This document shows, piece by piece, positions 53,342 through 62,505 of a stretch of DNA of 64,000 nt. The notes under the pieces are model-generated. The model saw only the letters and a list, made by a program, of their open reading frames with translations, ran no database searches and had not been told where the DNA came from. The translations under genes and the position numbers were made by a program. Origin of the DNA: Aquabacterium sp. A3 (lineage in GTDB: Bacteria; Pseudomonadota; Gammaproteobacteria; Burkholderiales; Burkholderiaceae_C); assembly GCF_038069945.1 (NCBI RefSeq), contig NZ_JBBPEV010000001.1:1488001-1552000 (forward strand). The letters are read 5' to 3'. The first letter of the stretch is position 1. The number at the start of each line of letters is the position of its first letter.

Positions 53342-54214
53342 TCACGGGCTGCTGGCGATCTCTACCACATCCGCCTGCCAACCGCTCAGGGTGCGCGCCG
53401 CATGGGCACGTTGCTCGTCGGTGGTCTGCCCCTGAAACCACGATGCAAACGCACAGCCTGCCTGCACCCAGCGCTGCATCTGCACCTTGCGCACTGGCTC
53501 TTGCGGGTCGATGCCATCCAGCACCATGGCCTGCAGGCGCTGAGACGCCTGCTCGGCCGTCACCCCCTGCGTCTGGATGTCGCGCAGCAGTTGCACATAC
53601 TGCCGCTGAAAGCGCTGGAACTCGTCGAGCACGGTGCGCGCACTGAACGGCAAGGCCATCACCTCGGCGACCAGACGCTGGCGCTGCCCATCGCTGAAAT
53701 CACCGTACACCCATGAACCCCACTTGAGCATGAAGTCAGCGGCCAGCTCGGCCTGCTCCCGCGGGTCATCGGCGAGGTAGTCGTCACGGAAGTCGTTGTT
53801 GATGTCGGTGTAGAAGGTCCGCACCCGCGCCAGTTGCTCAGGGCCCAGGCGCACCATGACCGCCGCCGCCAGCGGCGCCGCACGCGCCAGACCTTGTTTG
53901 GCCAGCCCCAGATAGGCTTGTCGCCGCTCACACGCCAGCGCCGGGCTCACCGGCCCGCGCACATCGTCGGCCGCCAGGGCCAGCAAGGCGGCCACCCGTG
54001 GCATCTGATCCTGGCGATGCCAGGCAAACCAGCGATGCACCACCGCCTTGACGAGGCTGTACTGTTCCGCATTGAAATGGTGGGCCACGTTGCTGCGCCA
54101 CTGCACATAGCGCGGGGCCTGCGAATACACCATCTGCAACACGCTGCACGCCGACAGCAACAGCACCACGGCCAGCACGGCCACCCGAGCGGGGGAAGCA
54201 ACGACAGACTTCAT
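53342..54214 (-). CDS. DUF6279-type lipoprotein
   Basis: This 290-aa predicted lipoprotein has a signal peptide with lipobox LSACS (Cys at ~23). The typical DUF6279 opening is SVLQMVYSQAPRYVQWR. The rest is helical, with FYTDINNDFRDDYLADDPRE and GSWVYGDFSDGQRQRL. Function is unknown for the family. It is monocistronic, convergent with mocR and downstream of ftsZ's terminator on the same strand. Confidence 0.8.
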   Translation of the reverse strand: MKSVVASPARVAVLAVVLLLSACSVLQMVYSQAPRYVQWRSNVAHHFNAEQYSLVKAVVHRWFAWHRQDQMPRVAALLALAADDVRGPVSPALACERRQAYLGLAKQGLARAAPLAAAVMVRLGPEQLARVRTFYTDINNDFRDDYLADDPREQAELAADFMLKWGSWVYGDFSDGQRQRLVAEVMALPFSARTVLDEFQRFQRQYVQLLRDIQTQGVTAEQASQRLQAMVLDGIDPQEPVRKVQMQRWVQAGCAFASWFQGQTTDEQRAHAARTLSGWQADVVEIASSP

Positions 54215-54285
54215 GCCTGCACCGTACCCCAGTGCGGCGGGTCTGTCATGAAGGAAGCTCCTGTCAACCGTTGGTGAACAGGGTT

Positions 54286-54310
54286 ATTCAAGCCAAAATT
54301 CAAGCCAAAA
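54286..54310. repeat. 12-bp tandem duplication
   Basis: ATTCAAGCCAAA is repeated head to tail twice (54286-54297 and 54298-54309), next to the ftsZ terminator. It is probably replication slippage. It supplies the A-rich (T-rich on the minus strand) segment after the terminator stem. Confidence 0.7.
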
Positions 54311-54336
54311 GCCCCCCGCCCTGGCAAGGCGGGGGG
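54307..54336 (-). terminator. Rho-independent terminator of the dcw cluster after ftsZ
   Basis: A perfect 9-bp GC stem CCCCCCGCC/GGCGGGGGG (54312-54320 and 54328-54336) with a 7-nt loop is followed on the minus strand by C-TTTT. It lies ~37 nt after the ftsZ stop and marks the end of the division cluster. Confidence 0.85.
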
Positions 54337-54372
54337 ATCAAAGAGGCAACAATCAGAGAGAGGACCGACCGT

Positions 54373-55605
54373 TCAGTCGGCTTGCTTGCGCAGGAAGGCC
54401 GGGATCTCGATCTCGTCCATGCCATTGCTGGCCAGCGCATCCACGCGGGCCGAAGCCTGCGTGCGGCCCGAGCGCCAGACGCTGGGCGTGTTCAGCCCGC
54501 TGAAGTCGTTGCCACCCACAGCGGCGCGGCCCATGCTGGCGGGCGCGACGTGGCCCACCGGATCGGTCAGCACGGGGATGTTGTCGGTGCCGGTGCGGGC
54601 AAAGGCCTGCGGGGCGCTGTGCACCACCGTCATCGGGGCCTGCTGGCGACGGGCGCCGCTCAGGCCGGTGGCGATCACGGTCACGCGCAGGGCGTCGCCC
54701 AGGCTTTCGTCGTAGGCGGTACCGTAGATCACGTGCGCGTCTTCGGCCGCGTAACGGCGGATGGTGTTCATCGCGTTGCGCGATTCGCTCAGCTTGAAGT
54801 TGGCCTTGCCGGCCGCGATCAGCACCAGCACGCCGCGCGCGCCCGACAGGTCGATGCCTTCCAGCAGCGGGCAGGCCACCGCGGCTTCAGCGGCCTTGGT
54901 GGCGCGGTCCGGACCGGTGGCCGTGGCGGTGCCCATCATGGCCTTGCCCGGCTCGCTCATCACGGTCTTGACGTCTTCAAAGTCAACGTTCACCAGACCG
55001 GGGATGTGGATGATGTCGCTGATGCCGCCCACGGCGTTCTTCAGCACGTCGTTGGCCTTGCAGAAGGCCTCTTCCTGGGTGATGTCATCGCCCAGCACTT
55101 CCAGCAGCTTTTCGTTGAGCACGACGATCAGCGAGTCGACATTGGCTTCCAGCTCGGCCAGGCCGGCGTCGGCCTGCTTCATGCGGCGGCCACCCTCGAA
55201 CTCAAACGGCTTGGTCACCACACCCACGGTCAGGATGCCCATTTCCTTGGCCACGCGGGCGATCACCGGCGCAGCGCCCGTGCCCGTGCCACCGCCCATG
55301 CCGGCGGTGATGAACACCATGTGCGAGCCGTCCAGCGCATTACGGATCTGATCCACAGCCTCTTCGGCCGCGGCGCGACCGGCCTCGGGCTTGGCGCCAG
55401 CGCCCAGGCCGGAGTTGCCCAGCTGCAGCTGCATCTCGGCGCTGGAGCGGTTCAGGGCCTGCTGGTCGGTGTTGGCGCAGATGAACTGCACGCCTTGCAC
55501 CCCCTCCTGGATCATGTGTTCGACGGCATTGCCGCCGCCGCCGCCCACGCCGATCACCTTGATCTGCGTGCCCATGTCGAAGTTCTCGATCATTTCGATT
55601 GCCAT
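54373..55605 (-). CDS. ftsZ: Cell-division GTPase FtsZ
   Basis: This 410-aa tubulin homologue forms the Z ring. It shows VIGVGGGGGNAV (18-28), the tubulin signature GGGTGTG (104-110) and NVDFEDVKTVM (T7-loop region). A long variable linker follows ASGVVN-like sequence, and the conserved C-terminal peptide IEIPAFLRKQAD binds FtsA/ZipA. ATG 55605 gives the normal MAIEMIENFD start. Last gene of the dcw cluster; lpxC, which often follows ftsZ in this order, is absent here. Confidence 0.97.
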   Translation of the reverse strand: MAIEMIENFDMGTQIKVIGVGGGGGNAVEHMIQEGVQGVQFICANTDQQALNRSSAEMQLQLGNSGLGAGAKPEAGRAAAEEAVDQIRNALDGSHMVFITAGMGGGTGTGAAPVIARVAKEMGILTVGVVTKPFEFEGGRRMKQADAGLAELEANVDSLIVVLNEKLLEVLGDDITQEEAFCKANDVLKNAVGGISDIIHIPGLVNVDFEDVKTVMSEPGKAMMGTATATGPDRATKAAEAAVACPLLEGIDLSGARGVLVLIAAGKANFKLSESRNAMNTIRRYAAEDAHVIYGTAYDESLGDALRVTVIATGLSGARRQQAPMTVVHSAPQAFARTGTDNIPVLTDPVGHVAPASMGRAAVGGNDFSGLNTPSVWRSGRTQASARVDALASNGMDEIEIPAFLRKQAD

Positions 55606-55656
55606 GTCGTGCCTCTCTTTTCTCAAGCAGTTGCCAGTCAAAAACGTGTTGCGATT

Positions 55657-56886
55657 TCAGAAATTGCCCACAAACCAGTCACGCACCCGACCAAACAGCG
55701 TTTGAACGGACCCGGCCTGTTGTGCCGCCTTCATCCCGCGCGTTCGCGCGAGTCTTGCCTCTTCGAGCAAGCCCATGACGGTGGCCGAGCGCGGGCTGGC
55801 CACCATGTCGTACAGCGCGCCGGAGTACAAGGGCGTGCCCTTGCGCACCGGCTTGAGGAAGATGTCTTCGGCCAGCTCGACCATGCCCGGCATCACGGCC
55901 GAGCCGCCGGTCAGCACGATGCCGGACGACAGCAGTTCCTCGTAACCTGATTCGCGGATCACCTGATGAACCAGCGAGAAGATCTCTTCCACACGCGGCT
56001 CGATCACGCCGGCCAAGGCCTGGCGCGAGAGCATGCGCGGCGCGCGGTCACCCAGACCGGGCACCTCCACGTGTTCATTGGGATCGGCCAGCAACTGCTT
56101 GGCCACGCCGTGGTCCACCTTGATGTCTTCGGCGTCTTTGGTGGGGGTGCGCAGCGCCATGGCGATGTCGCTGGTGATGAGGTCGCCCGCGATGGGGATG
56201 ACCGCCGTGTGGCGCACCGAGCCATCGGTGAAGATGGACACGTCGGTGGTGCCGGCACCAATGTCGACCAGGGCCACGCCCAGCGACTTCTCGTCGTCGG
56301 TGAGCACCGCCGCGCTCGAGGCGCTGGGGTTGAGGATCAGTTGCTCGACCTCGAGGCCGCAACGCCGCACGCACTTGACGATGTTCTCGGCGGCACTCTG
56401 GGCGCCGGTCACGATGTGCACCTTGACTTCCAGACGACCACCGCTCATGCCAATCGGCTCTTTGACCTCATGGCCATCAATGATGAACTCTTGCGGCTCG
56501 ACCAGCAAGAGGCGTTGGTCATTGGGAATGTTGATCGCTTTGGCGGTTTCCACCACACGCGTCACATCCACGGGCGAGACTTCCTTGTCCCGCACGATGA
56601 CCATGCCCGTGCTGTTCTGTCCTCGGATGTGGCTGCCGGTGATGCCGGTCCACACGCGGCTGATCTTGCAATCGGCCATCAGCTCGGCTTCTTTGAGCGC
56701 CTGCTGGATGGACTGCACCGTGGCGTCGATGTTGACGACCACGCCGCGCTTGAGCCCATGGCTGGGCGCCACGCCCATGCCGGCCAGCCGCAGCTCACCA
56801 CCGGGCAGAACCTCGGCCACCACCGCCATCACCTTGGCGGTGCCGATGTCCAGGCCGACGACCAGATCCTTGTATTCCTTGGCCAT
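55657..56886 (-). CDS. ftsA: Cell-division protein FtsA
   Basis: This 409-aa actin-like protein tethers FtsZ to the membrane. It has VGLDIGTAKV (phosphate 1 loop), ALVDIGAGTTDVSIF (phosphate 2), GIVLTGGSAVMPGM (adenosine loop) and the C-terminal amphipathic helix (FGRVRDWFVGNF). It starts 15 nt after ftsQ and is followed by ftsZ after 51 nt. Confidence 0.97.
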   Translation of the reverse strand: MAKEYKDLVVGLDIGTAKVMAVVAEVLPGGELRLAGMGVAPSHGLKRGVVVNIDATVQSIQQALKEAELMADCKISRVWTGITGSHIRGQNSTGMVIVRDKEVSPVDVTRVVETAKAINIPNDQRLLLVEPQEFIIDGHEVKEPIGMSGGRLEVKVHIVTGAQSAAENIVKCVRRCGLEVEQLILNPSASSAAVLTDDEKSLGVALVDIGAGTTDVSIFTDGSVRHTAVIPIAGDLITSDIAMALRTPTKDAEDIKVDHGVAKQLLADPNEHVEVPGLGDRAPRMLSRQALAGVIEPRVEEIFSLVHQVIRESGYEELLSSGIVLTGGSAVMPGMVELAEDIFLKPVRKGTPLYSGALYDMVASPRSATVMGLLEEARLARTRGMKAAQQAGSVQTLFGRVRDWFVGNF

Positions 56887-56901
56887 GGTGTATTGGGTGG
56901 G

Positions 56902-57717
56902 TTAACGGGTTGATGAAAGTTGAGGGTTGAAGGTGCTCAGGCCTTGCAGCTTGATGGCATAGCCCTGGGCATATCGAAGATCGGCATAAACCAGTGGGGC
57001 GCCATAGGTCTGCGCCAGCGCGGGGTAACTGCGCACAAAACGCTCGGTGCGCAGCAACACGTCTTCAGACCGGCCGCGGCCCAGCTCGATGCGCGCCTCG
57101 TTGTCCATCCAGACGGTCCAGCCACCGCGCTCATTGAGGCGCAGGCTGTGCACCTCGCCCAAAGGCGCCAGCACCGGCTGCAGTTGGTGCAGCATGGCCA
57201 GCATCTCGGCGGCCTGTTCCGGCGTGGCCTCGGTGGGGCCGCGCAACACCGGCAGGCCCTCATCCTCGACGTCACCCAGGTTGGCTTCAAACACCTCGCC
57301 AAAGCGGTTGACCAGCTCTTCTTCCCGGCCATCGTGGTGCCAGTAAGCCGCCGCCTGGTGCTCTTCCAGGTGCACACGCACCTCGTTGGGCCACACGCGC
57401 CGCACCACCGCCCGTCGCACCCAGGGCAAGGACTCGAACACCTCGCGGGTGTCGGCCAGGTCGATGCTGAAGTAGCCGCCCTGGAGGCGAGACACGGTGT
57501 TGGCCCTCACCGTCAGCAGGTTGTGCCGGTTCAGATCACCATCGATGACGATGTGCTGCACATCGAACCAGGGCAAGCGCGCCACGCTGATCACGCCCCA
57601 GACCAGCACCATGGCCAGCCCCAGACCGGCCAGCACGGCCGAGCCCAGGTTCATCCAGCGGATGTCCTGCGGCACGGTGTGCTCGGTGCGGGGGTGAAGG
57701 GCGTTGGCGGCCAGCAT
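56902..57717 (-). CDS. ftsQ: Cell-division protein FtsQ
   Basis: This 271-aa bitopic divisome protein has a short cytoplasmic part and one membrane helix (~25-45, GSAVLAGLGLAMVLVWGVIS). The POTRA domain (~50-120) contains FDVQHIVIDGDLNRHNLLTV and FESLPWVRRAVVRRVWPNEV. The beta domain follows. It recruits FtsB/L and FtsW/I. It lies between ddl and ftsA, in the usual order. Confidence 0.95.
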   Translation of the reverse strand: MLAANALHPRTEHTVPQDIRWMNLGSAVLAGLGLAMVLVWGVISVARLPWFDVQHIVIDGDLNRHNLLTVRANTVSRLQGGYFSIDLADTREVFESLPWVRRAVVRRVWPNEVRVHLEEHQAAAYWHHDGREEELVNRFGEVFEANLGDVEDEGLPVLRGPTEATPEQAAEMLAMLHQLQPVLAPLGEVHSLRLNERGGWTVWMDNEARIELGRGRSEDVLLRTERFVRSYPALAQTYGAPLVYADLRYAQGYAIKLQGLSTFNPQLSSTR

Positions 57718-57741
57718 GGCGGTGTGCTTGACGGTCAGTGT

Positions 57742-58716
57742 TCAGCGTTGCAAGGTGTCCAGGCTGGCCGACGCCAGCAGCTGAACGCACAGTTGTTCGT
57801 AGCTCAGCCCGGTCGCCTTGGCCGACATGGGCACCAAAGAGTGCCCAGTCATGCCCGGCGCGGTGTTGATTTCCAGCAGGAAGGGTTGACGGTCGCTGTG
57901 GCGAATCATCACGTCAGCACGCGCCCAGCCCCGGCAGCCCAAGGTCTTGAAGGCACGCACCACCAGGCGCTGGATCTCGGCCTCTTCGTCAGCCTCCAGG
58001 CCGCTCGGGCACAGGTAGCGCACCTCGTCGGTGAAGTACTTGTTCTGGTAGTCGTACTTGCCATCGGGCGCCTGGATGCGGATCACCGGCAGCGCCTGCG
58101 CCCGACCATCGACCACCAGCACCGGGCAGGTGGTTTCTTCACCCTCGATGAACTGCTCGCACAACACCTCCGGATCATGCTGCGCGGCGGCGGCGTACGC
58201 CTGGGCGCACTGCGAGGCGTCCATCACCTTGGTCAGGCCGATGGACGAGCCCTCGCGTGCCGGCTTGACGATCATCGGCGCCCCCAGGGCCACCAGCGCC
58301 TGCTCGCAGGCTTCGGCACTGTCGACCAGGCGCCAGTCGGGCGTGGGCAGGCCCTCAAAACGCCAGATGCGCTTGGTCATGACCTTGTCCATGGCGATGC
58401 TGGAGGCCATCACACCCGACCCGGTGTAGGGGATCTTCAGCAACTCCAGGGCCCCTTGCACCGTGCCGTCTTCGCCACCACGGCCATGCAGGGCGATGAA
58501 GCAGCGGTCCACGCCCTCGGCCAGCAGCTCCTGCAAAGGACGCTCGGCCGGGTCGAAGGCAAAGGCCCGCACACCTTGCGACTGCAAGGCCTGGAGCACG
58601 CCGCTGCCCGACATCAACGAGACTTCTCGCTCGGCCGACGAGCCGCCAAACAGCACGGCCACCTTGCCCAAGGCCTGCGGCTGAACGGTCGGGGCCATCA
58701 GGGTTGAGGCGCTCAT
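57742..58716 (-). CDS. ddl: D-alanine--D-alanine ligase
   Basis: This 324-aa ATP-grasp enzyme makes D-Ala-D-Ala for peptidoglycan. Motifs are [53 protein letters not shown] and [19 protein letters not shown] 58716 overlaps the murC stop (ATGA). Six further residues precede a second Met. Confidence 0.96.
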   Translation of the reverse strand: MSASTLMAPTVQPQALGKVAVLFGGSSAEREVSLMSGSGVLQALQSQGVRAFAFDPAERPLQELLAEGVDRCFIALHGRGGEDGTVQGALELLKIPYTGSGVMASSIAMDKVMTKRIWRFEGLPTPDWRLVDSAEACEQALVALGAPMIVKPAREGSSIGLTKVMDASQCAQAYAAAAQHDPEVLCEQFIEGEETTCPVLVVDGRAQALPVIRIQAPDGKYDYQNKYFTDEVRYLCPSGLEADEEAEIQRLVVRAFKTLGCRGWARADVMIRHSDRQPFLLEINTAPGMTGHSLVPMSAKATGLSYEQLCVQLLASASLDTLQR

Positions 58717-60125
58717 GCCGGGTCTCCTTTCAGCAGCTCCACCGTGCGAGCGGCGATGGCGCCGATCGACCCTGCCCCCATGCAGATCACCACATCGCCA
58801 TCGCGCGTGTTGTCGGCAATCGCCTGCGGCAGGTCTTGAACGTCATCCACAAACACCGGCTCCAGCTTGCCTTGCACCCGCAGCGCGCGGGTCAGCGCAC
58901 GGCCATCGGCGGCCACGATGGGGGCCTCGCCCGCGGCGTACACCTCGGTGAGCAGCACCGCATCGGCGGTGCCCATCACCTTGACGAAGTCTTCAAAACA
59001 GTCGCGGGTGCGGGTGTAGCGGTGCGGCTGGAAGGCCAGCACAAGGCGCTGGCCGGGGAAGGCGCCACGGGCAGCACTCAGCACGGCCGCCATCTCGACC
59101 GGGTGATGGCCGTAGTCGTCGATCAGCGTGAAGCGACCGCCATCGGCGGCGCGGTGCTCGCCGTAGCGCTGGAAGCGGCGGCCGACGCCGGCAAAGCTGG
59201 CCAGCGCACGGGCCATGGCCTCGTCGTCGAGCTCGATTTCGGTGGCCACGGCGATGGCGGCCAAGGCGTTGAGCACGTTGTGCTGGCCTGGCAGGTTCAA
59301 GGTCACCTGCAGATCGGGCATGGTCATGCCATTGCGGCGCTGCACCGTGAAGCGCATCTGCCCGCCCGGCAAGGCCTCGACGTCCACGGCACGCACCTGG
59401 GCGTCTTCGCCAAAGCCGTAGGTGATGACCGGGCGAGAGATCAAGGGGATGATGCTGCGCACCCCCGGGTCTTCAACGCAGAGGATGGCCGAGCCATAAA
59501 ACGGCATGCGGTGCAGAAAGTCGACAAACGCCTGCTTGAGCTTGGCGAAGTCGTGCCCGTAGGTGTCCATGTGGTCGGCATCGATGTTCGTGACCACCGA
59601 CAGGACGGGCAAGAGGTTCAGGAACGAGGCGTCCGACTCGTCGGCCTCCACCACGATGTACTCGCCCTTGCCCAGGGCCGAGTTGGCGCCCGCGCTGTTG
59701 AGCTTGCCACCGATGACGAAGGTCGGGTCGACCCCCGCCTCGGCCAGGATGGCCGTGGTCAGCGAGGTGGTCGTGGTCTTGCCATGCGTGCCAGCGATGG
59801 CAATGCCCCGACGCAGGCGCATCAGCTCGGCCAGCATCACGGCGCGCGGCACCACGGGCACACGGGCGGCCCGCGCGGCGATGACTTCGGGGTTGTCGCC
59901 CTTCACGGCGGTGGAGGTGACCACCGCTTCGGCGCCAGCGATGTGCGCGGCATCGTGCCCGATGTAGACCGTGATGCCCAAGGACGCCAGGCGGCGGGCC
60001 GTCTTGCTGTCGGACTGGTCAGAGCCCGAGACGGTGTAGCCCAGGTTGTGCAGGATCTCGGCGATGCCGCTCATGCCGGCGCCACCGATGCCCACGAAAT
60101 GGATGTGCTTGACGGCGTGCTTCAT
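58713..60125 (-). CDS. murC: UDP-N-acetylmuramate--L-alanine ligase
   Basis: This 470-aa Mur ligase adds L-Ala to UDP-MurNAc. It has [15 protein letters not shown] at the N-terminus, the ATP loop [10 protein letters not shown] (111-120), [18 protein letters not shown] and FQPHRYTRT. It overlaps both murG and ddl by four bases. Confidence 0.97.
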   Translation of the reverse strand: MKHAVKHIHFVGIGGAGMSGIAEILHNLGYTVSGSDQSDSKTARRLASLGITVYIGHDAAHIAGAEAVVTSTAVKGDNPEVIAARAARVPVVPRAVMLAELMRLRRGIAIAGTHGKTTTTSLTTAILAEAGVDPTFVIGGKLNSAGANSALGKGEYIVVEADESDASFLNLLPVLSVVTNIDADHMDTYGHDFAKLKQAFVDFLHRMPFYGSAILCVEDPGVRSIIPLISRPVITYGFGEDAQVRAVDVEALPGGQMRFTVQRRNGMTMPDLQVTLNLPGQHNVLNALAAIAVATEIELDDEAMARALASFAGVGRRFQRYGEHRAADGGRFTLIDDYGHHPVEMAAVLSAARGAFPGQRLVLAFQPHRYTRTRDCFEDFVKVMGTADAVLLTEVYAAGEAPIVAADGRALTRALRVQGKLEPVFVDDVQDLPQAIADNTRDGDVVICMGAGSIGAIAARTVELLKGDPA

Positions 60126-61231
60126 GTGGACGCCCTCTTCTTTTTCTGGAGGTTGACGAGTTGTTCGATGGCGTCGGCCACGGCCGCAGCAGATTGCCGC
60201 CGGGCCAGGCCTCGGGCCTGGGTCGCCATCTGCAGCAGCTGATCGCGACGCAGTCCCTGCAACGTGTCAGCCAGGCTGTCGGCCGACAGCGCCGTCTGAG
60301 GCAGGTGCAAGGCTGCGCCACGCTCGGCCATGTAGACCGCGTTGTCACGCTGATGGGCCGTGGTGGACACCACCAGCGGCACCAGCATGCTGGCCACCCC
60401 GGCGGCGCACAGTTCACTCACCGTGATGGCCCCTGCGCGACACAGGATCACATCGCAGTCGGCCAGGCGCTGAGCCATGTTGTTGATGAAAGGCAGCAGC
60501 TCGACATCGCTGGCGGGGTTCAGCCCGGCCTTGACGTAGTCGGCCTTGACGGCCTCCAGATTGGCCATGCCCGTCTGGTGGGTGATGCGAGGCCGCTGGT
60601 CTTGCGGTATGCGGGCCAGTGCCTGAGGAATCAACTCGTTGAGCGCACGGGCACCGAGGCTGCCGCCCACCACCAGCACGTTCAAGGGGCCTTGACGCCC
60701 GGCAAACCGCTCTGCGGGCGCAGCGATCGCCTCGATGTCGGCACGCACCGGGTTGCCCGTCACGCGGGCCACCTTGTGCTGTGCGGCTGGGCCATCGAAG
60801 CCACAGGCCAGCACATCGGTGATGGGCAACAGGGCGCGGTTACTCAACAGCATGGCGGCGTCAGCGTTCACCATCACCAACGGCAAGGTGCGAGCCGCGC
60901 TCATCACACCCCCAGGGAAACACACATACCCGCCCATGCCCAGGACGGCATCGGCCTGACGGCGCTTGAGGATGCCGTAGCAGTCGGCAAAGGCCTTGAG
61001 CAGGCGCACGCCACCGAACACCGTGTCTTTCAGCCCCTTGCCGCGCAGGCCGTTGAACGCGATGGTGTCCATGGGGATGCCCGTGGGCGGCACCAGTCGG
61101 TTTTCCATGCCGGTGGCCGTGCCCAGCCAGCTCACGCCCCAGCCACGGCGTTTCATTTCATCGGCCACGGCCAGGCCCGGCATGATGTGCCCACCCGTAC
61201 CGGCCGCCATGATGACGAGGTGGTGGCTCAT
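60122..61231 (-). CDS. murG: UDP-GlcNAc transferase MurG (lipid II synthesis)
   Basis: This 369-aa GT28 glycosyltransferase converts lipid I to lipid II at the inner membrane. Motifs are [46 protein letters not shown], the HQTG loop and [18 protein letters not shown] 61231 overlaps the ftsW stop (ATGA). It ends in a basic tail (QKKKRAST). Confidence 0.97.
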   Translation of the reverse strand: MSHHLVIMAAGTGGHIMPGLAVADEMKRRGWGVSWLGTATGMENRLVPPTGIPMDTIAFNGLRGKGLKDTVFGGVRLLKAFADCYGILKRRQADAVLGMGGYVCFPGGVMSAARTLPLVMVNADAAMLLSNRALLPITDVLACGFDGPAAQHKVARVTGNPVRADIEAIAAPAERFAGRQGPLNVLVVGGSLGARALNELIPQALARIPQDQRPRITHQTGMANLEAVKADYVKAGLNPASDVELLPFINNMAQRLADCDVILCRAGAITVSELCAAGVASMLVPLVVSTTAHQRDNAVYMAERGAALHLPQTALSADSLADTLQGLRRDQLLQMATQARGLARRQSAAAVADAIEQLVNLQKKKRAST

Positions 61232-62505
61232 GTGCGACCTCCGCGCATGAGTTGCCGGTTCTCGATGTCCACCCGCAGGCAGATCGCCAGGGCAATGCAG
61301 TTCATCAAGATGCCCGAGCCACCAAAGCTCATCAACGGCAAGGTGAGGCCCTTGGTGGGCAACACGCCCAGGTTCACGCCCATGTTGATGAAGGCCTGAC
61401 CGGCCATCCACACGGCCACGCCCTGGGCCACCAGGCCCGAGAAGACCCGGTCCAGCGCAATGGCCTGGCGGCCGATGTTGAACAGGCGCACCACCACCCA
61501 GAAGAAGGCCAGCACCACGCAGGACACCCCGATGAAGCCCAGCTCTTCGCCGATCACGGCCAGCAGGAAGTCGGTGTGGGCCTCGGGCAGGTAGTGGAGC
61601 TTTTCGACACTGGCGCCCAGGCCTTCACCAAAAATCTCGCCTCGGCCAAAGGCGATCAGCGAATGGGTGAGCTGGTAGGCCTTGCCCAGCGCGTTTTGCT
61701 CGCTCCAGGGGTCAAGGTAGGCAAAGATGCGCTCACGCCGCCACGGGCTGGCCGTGATCATGCTGATGAACGCCCCCAGCAGCACGGCCGTGATCAGGAA
61801 GAACATGCGGCCATTGACGCCACCCAGGAACAGGATGGACATGGCGATGACCGCGATCACCATGAAGGCGCCCATGTCGGGCTCGGCCAGCAGCAAGACC
61901 CCCACCAGGCCCACAGCGATGGCCATGGGCGCCACGGCACGGAAGAAGCGCTCCTTGACCTCCATCTTGCGCACCATGTAGTCAGAGGCGTACAGCACGA
62001 TGCCCAGCTTGGCCAGCTCGGAGGGCTGAAAGTTCATGAAGCCCAGGGGAATCCAGCGGCGCGCGCCGTACACCTCTTTGCCGATCATGGGCACCAGCAC
62101 CAGCACCAGCAAGACGATGGAGAACAGGAAGATCCACTTGGCCAGGCGCTCCCAGGCGGCCATGGGCACCTGGGCCGTCACGGCCGCAAACACCAGCGCG
62201 ATGACGATGGCCATGGCGTGTCGCATCACGAAGTGCGTGGGCTCGTAGCGGGCGAATCGGGGGTTGTCTGGCAGCGCGATGGTGGCGGAATACACCATCA
62301 CCAGGCCCATGGCGATGAGGCCCAGCACCACCCACACCAGCGTCTGGTCAAAGCCCATGATGCGCGTGGGCTGCGCCGCACTCAGGTTGATGCGGTCGCG
62401 CACCGGCAGCGAACCCACACCATCGTCGCGAGCGCCGACGCGGTCTTTCAAGGCGCCCCACCACACGGCGGGAGACCAACGGCCCAGGTTGGTGGTGTCG
62501 CTCAT
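61228..62505 (-). CDS. ftsW: Septal peptidoglycan polymerase FtsW
   Basis: This 425-aa SEDS-family glycosyltransferase has about ten transmembrane helices. Signature segments are [50 protein letters not shown] and [17 protein letters not shown] ~45-residue cytoplasmic N-terminal extension precedes the first helix. It works with PBP3 (FtsI) and overlaps murD and murG. Confidence 0.97.
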   Translation of the reverse strand: MSDTTNLGRWSPAVWWGALKDRVGARDDGVGSLPVRDRINLSAAQPTRIMGFDQTLVWVVLGLIAMGLVMVYSATIALPDNPRFARYEPTHFVMRHAMAIVIALVFAAVTAQVPMAAWERLAKWIFLFSIVLLVLVLVPMIGKEVYGARRWIPLGFMNFQPSELAKLGIVLYASDYMVRKMEVKERFFRAVAPMAIAVGLVGVLLLAEPDMGAFMVIAVIAMSILFLGGVNGRMFFLITAVLLGAFISMITASPWRRERIFAYLDPWSEQNALGKAYQLTHSLIAFGRGEIFGEGLGASVEKLHYLPEAHTDFLLAVIGEELGFIGVSCVVLAFFWVVVRLFNIGRQAIALDRVFSGLVAQGVAVWMAGQAFINMGVNLGVLPTKGLTLPLMSFGGSGILMNCIALAICLRVDIENRQLMRGGRT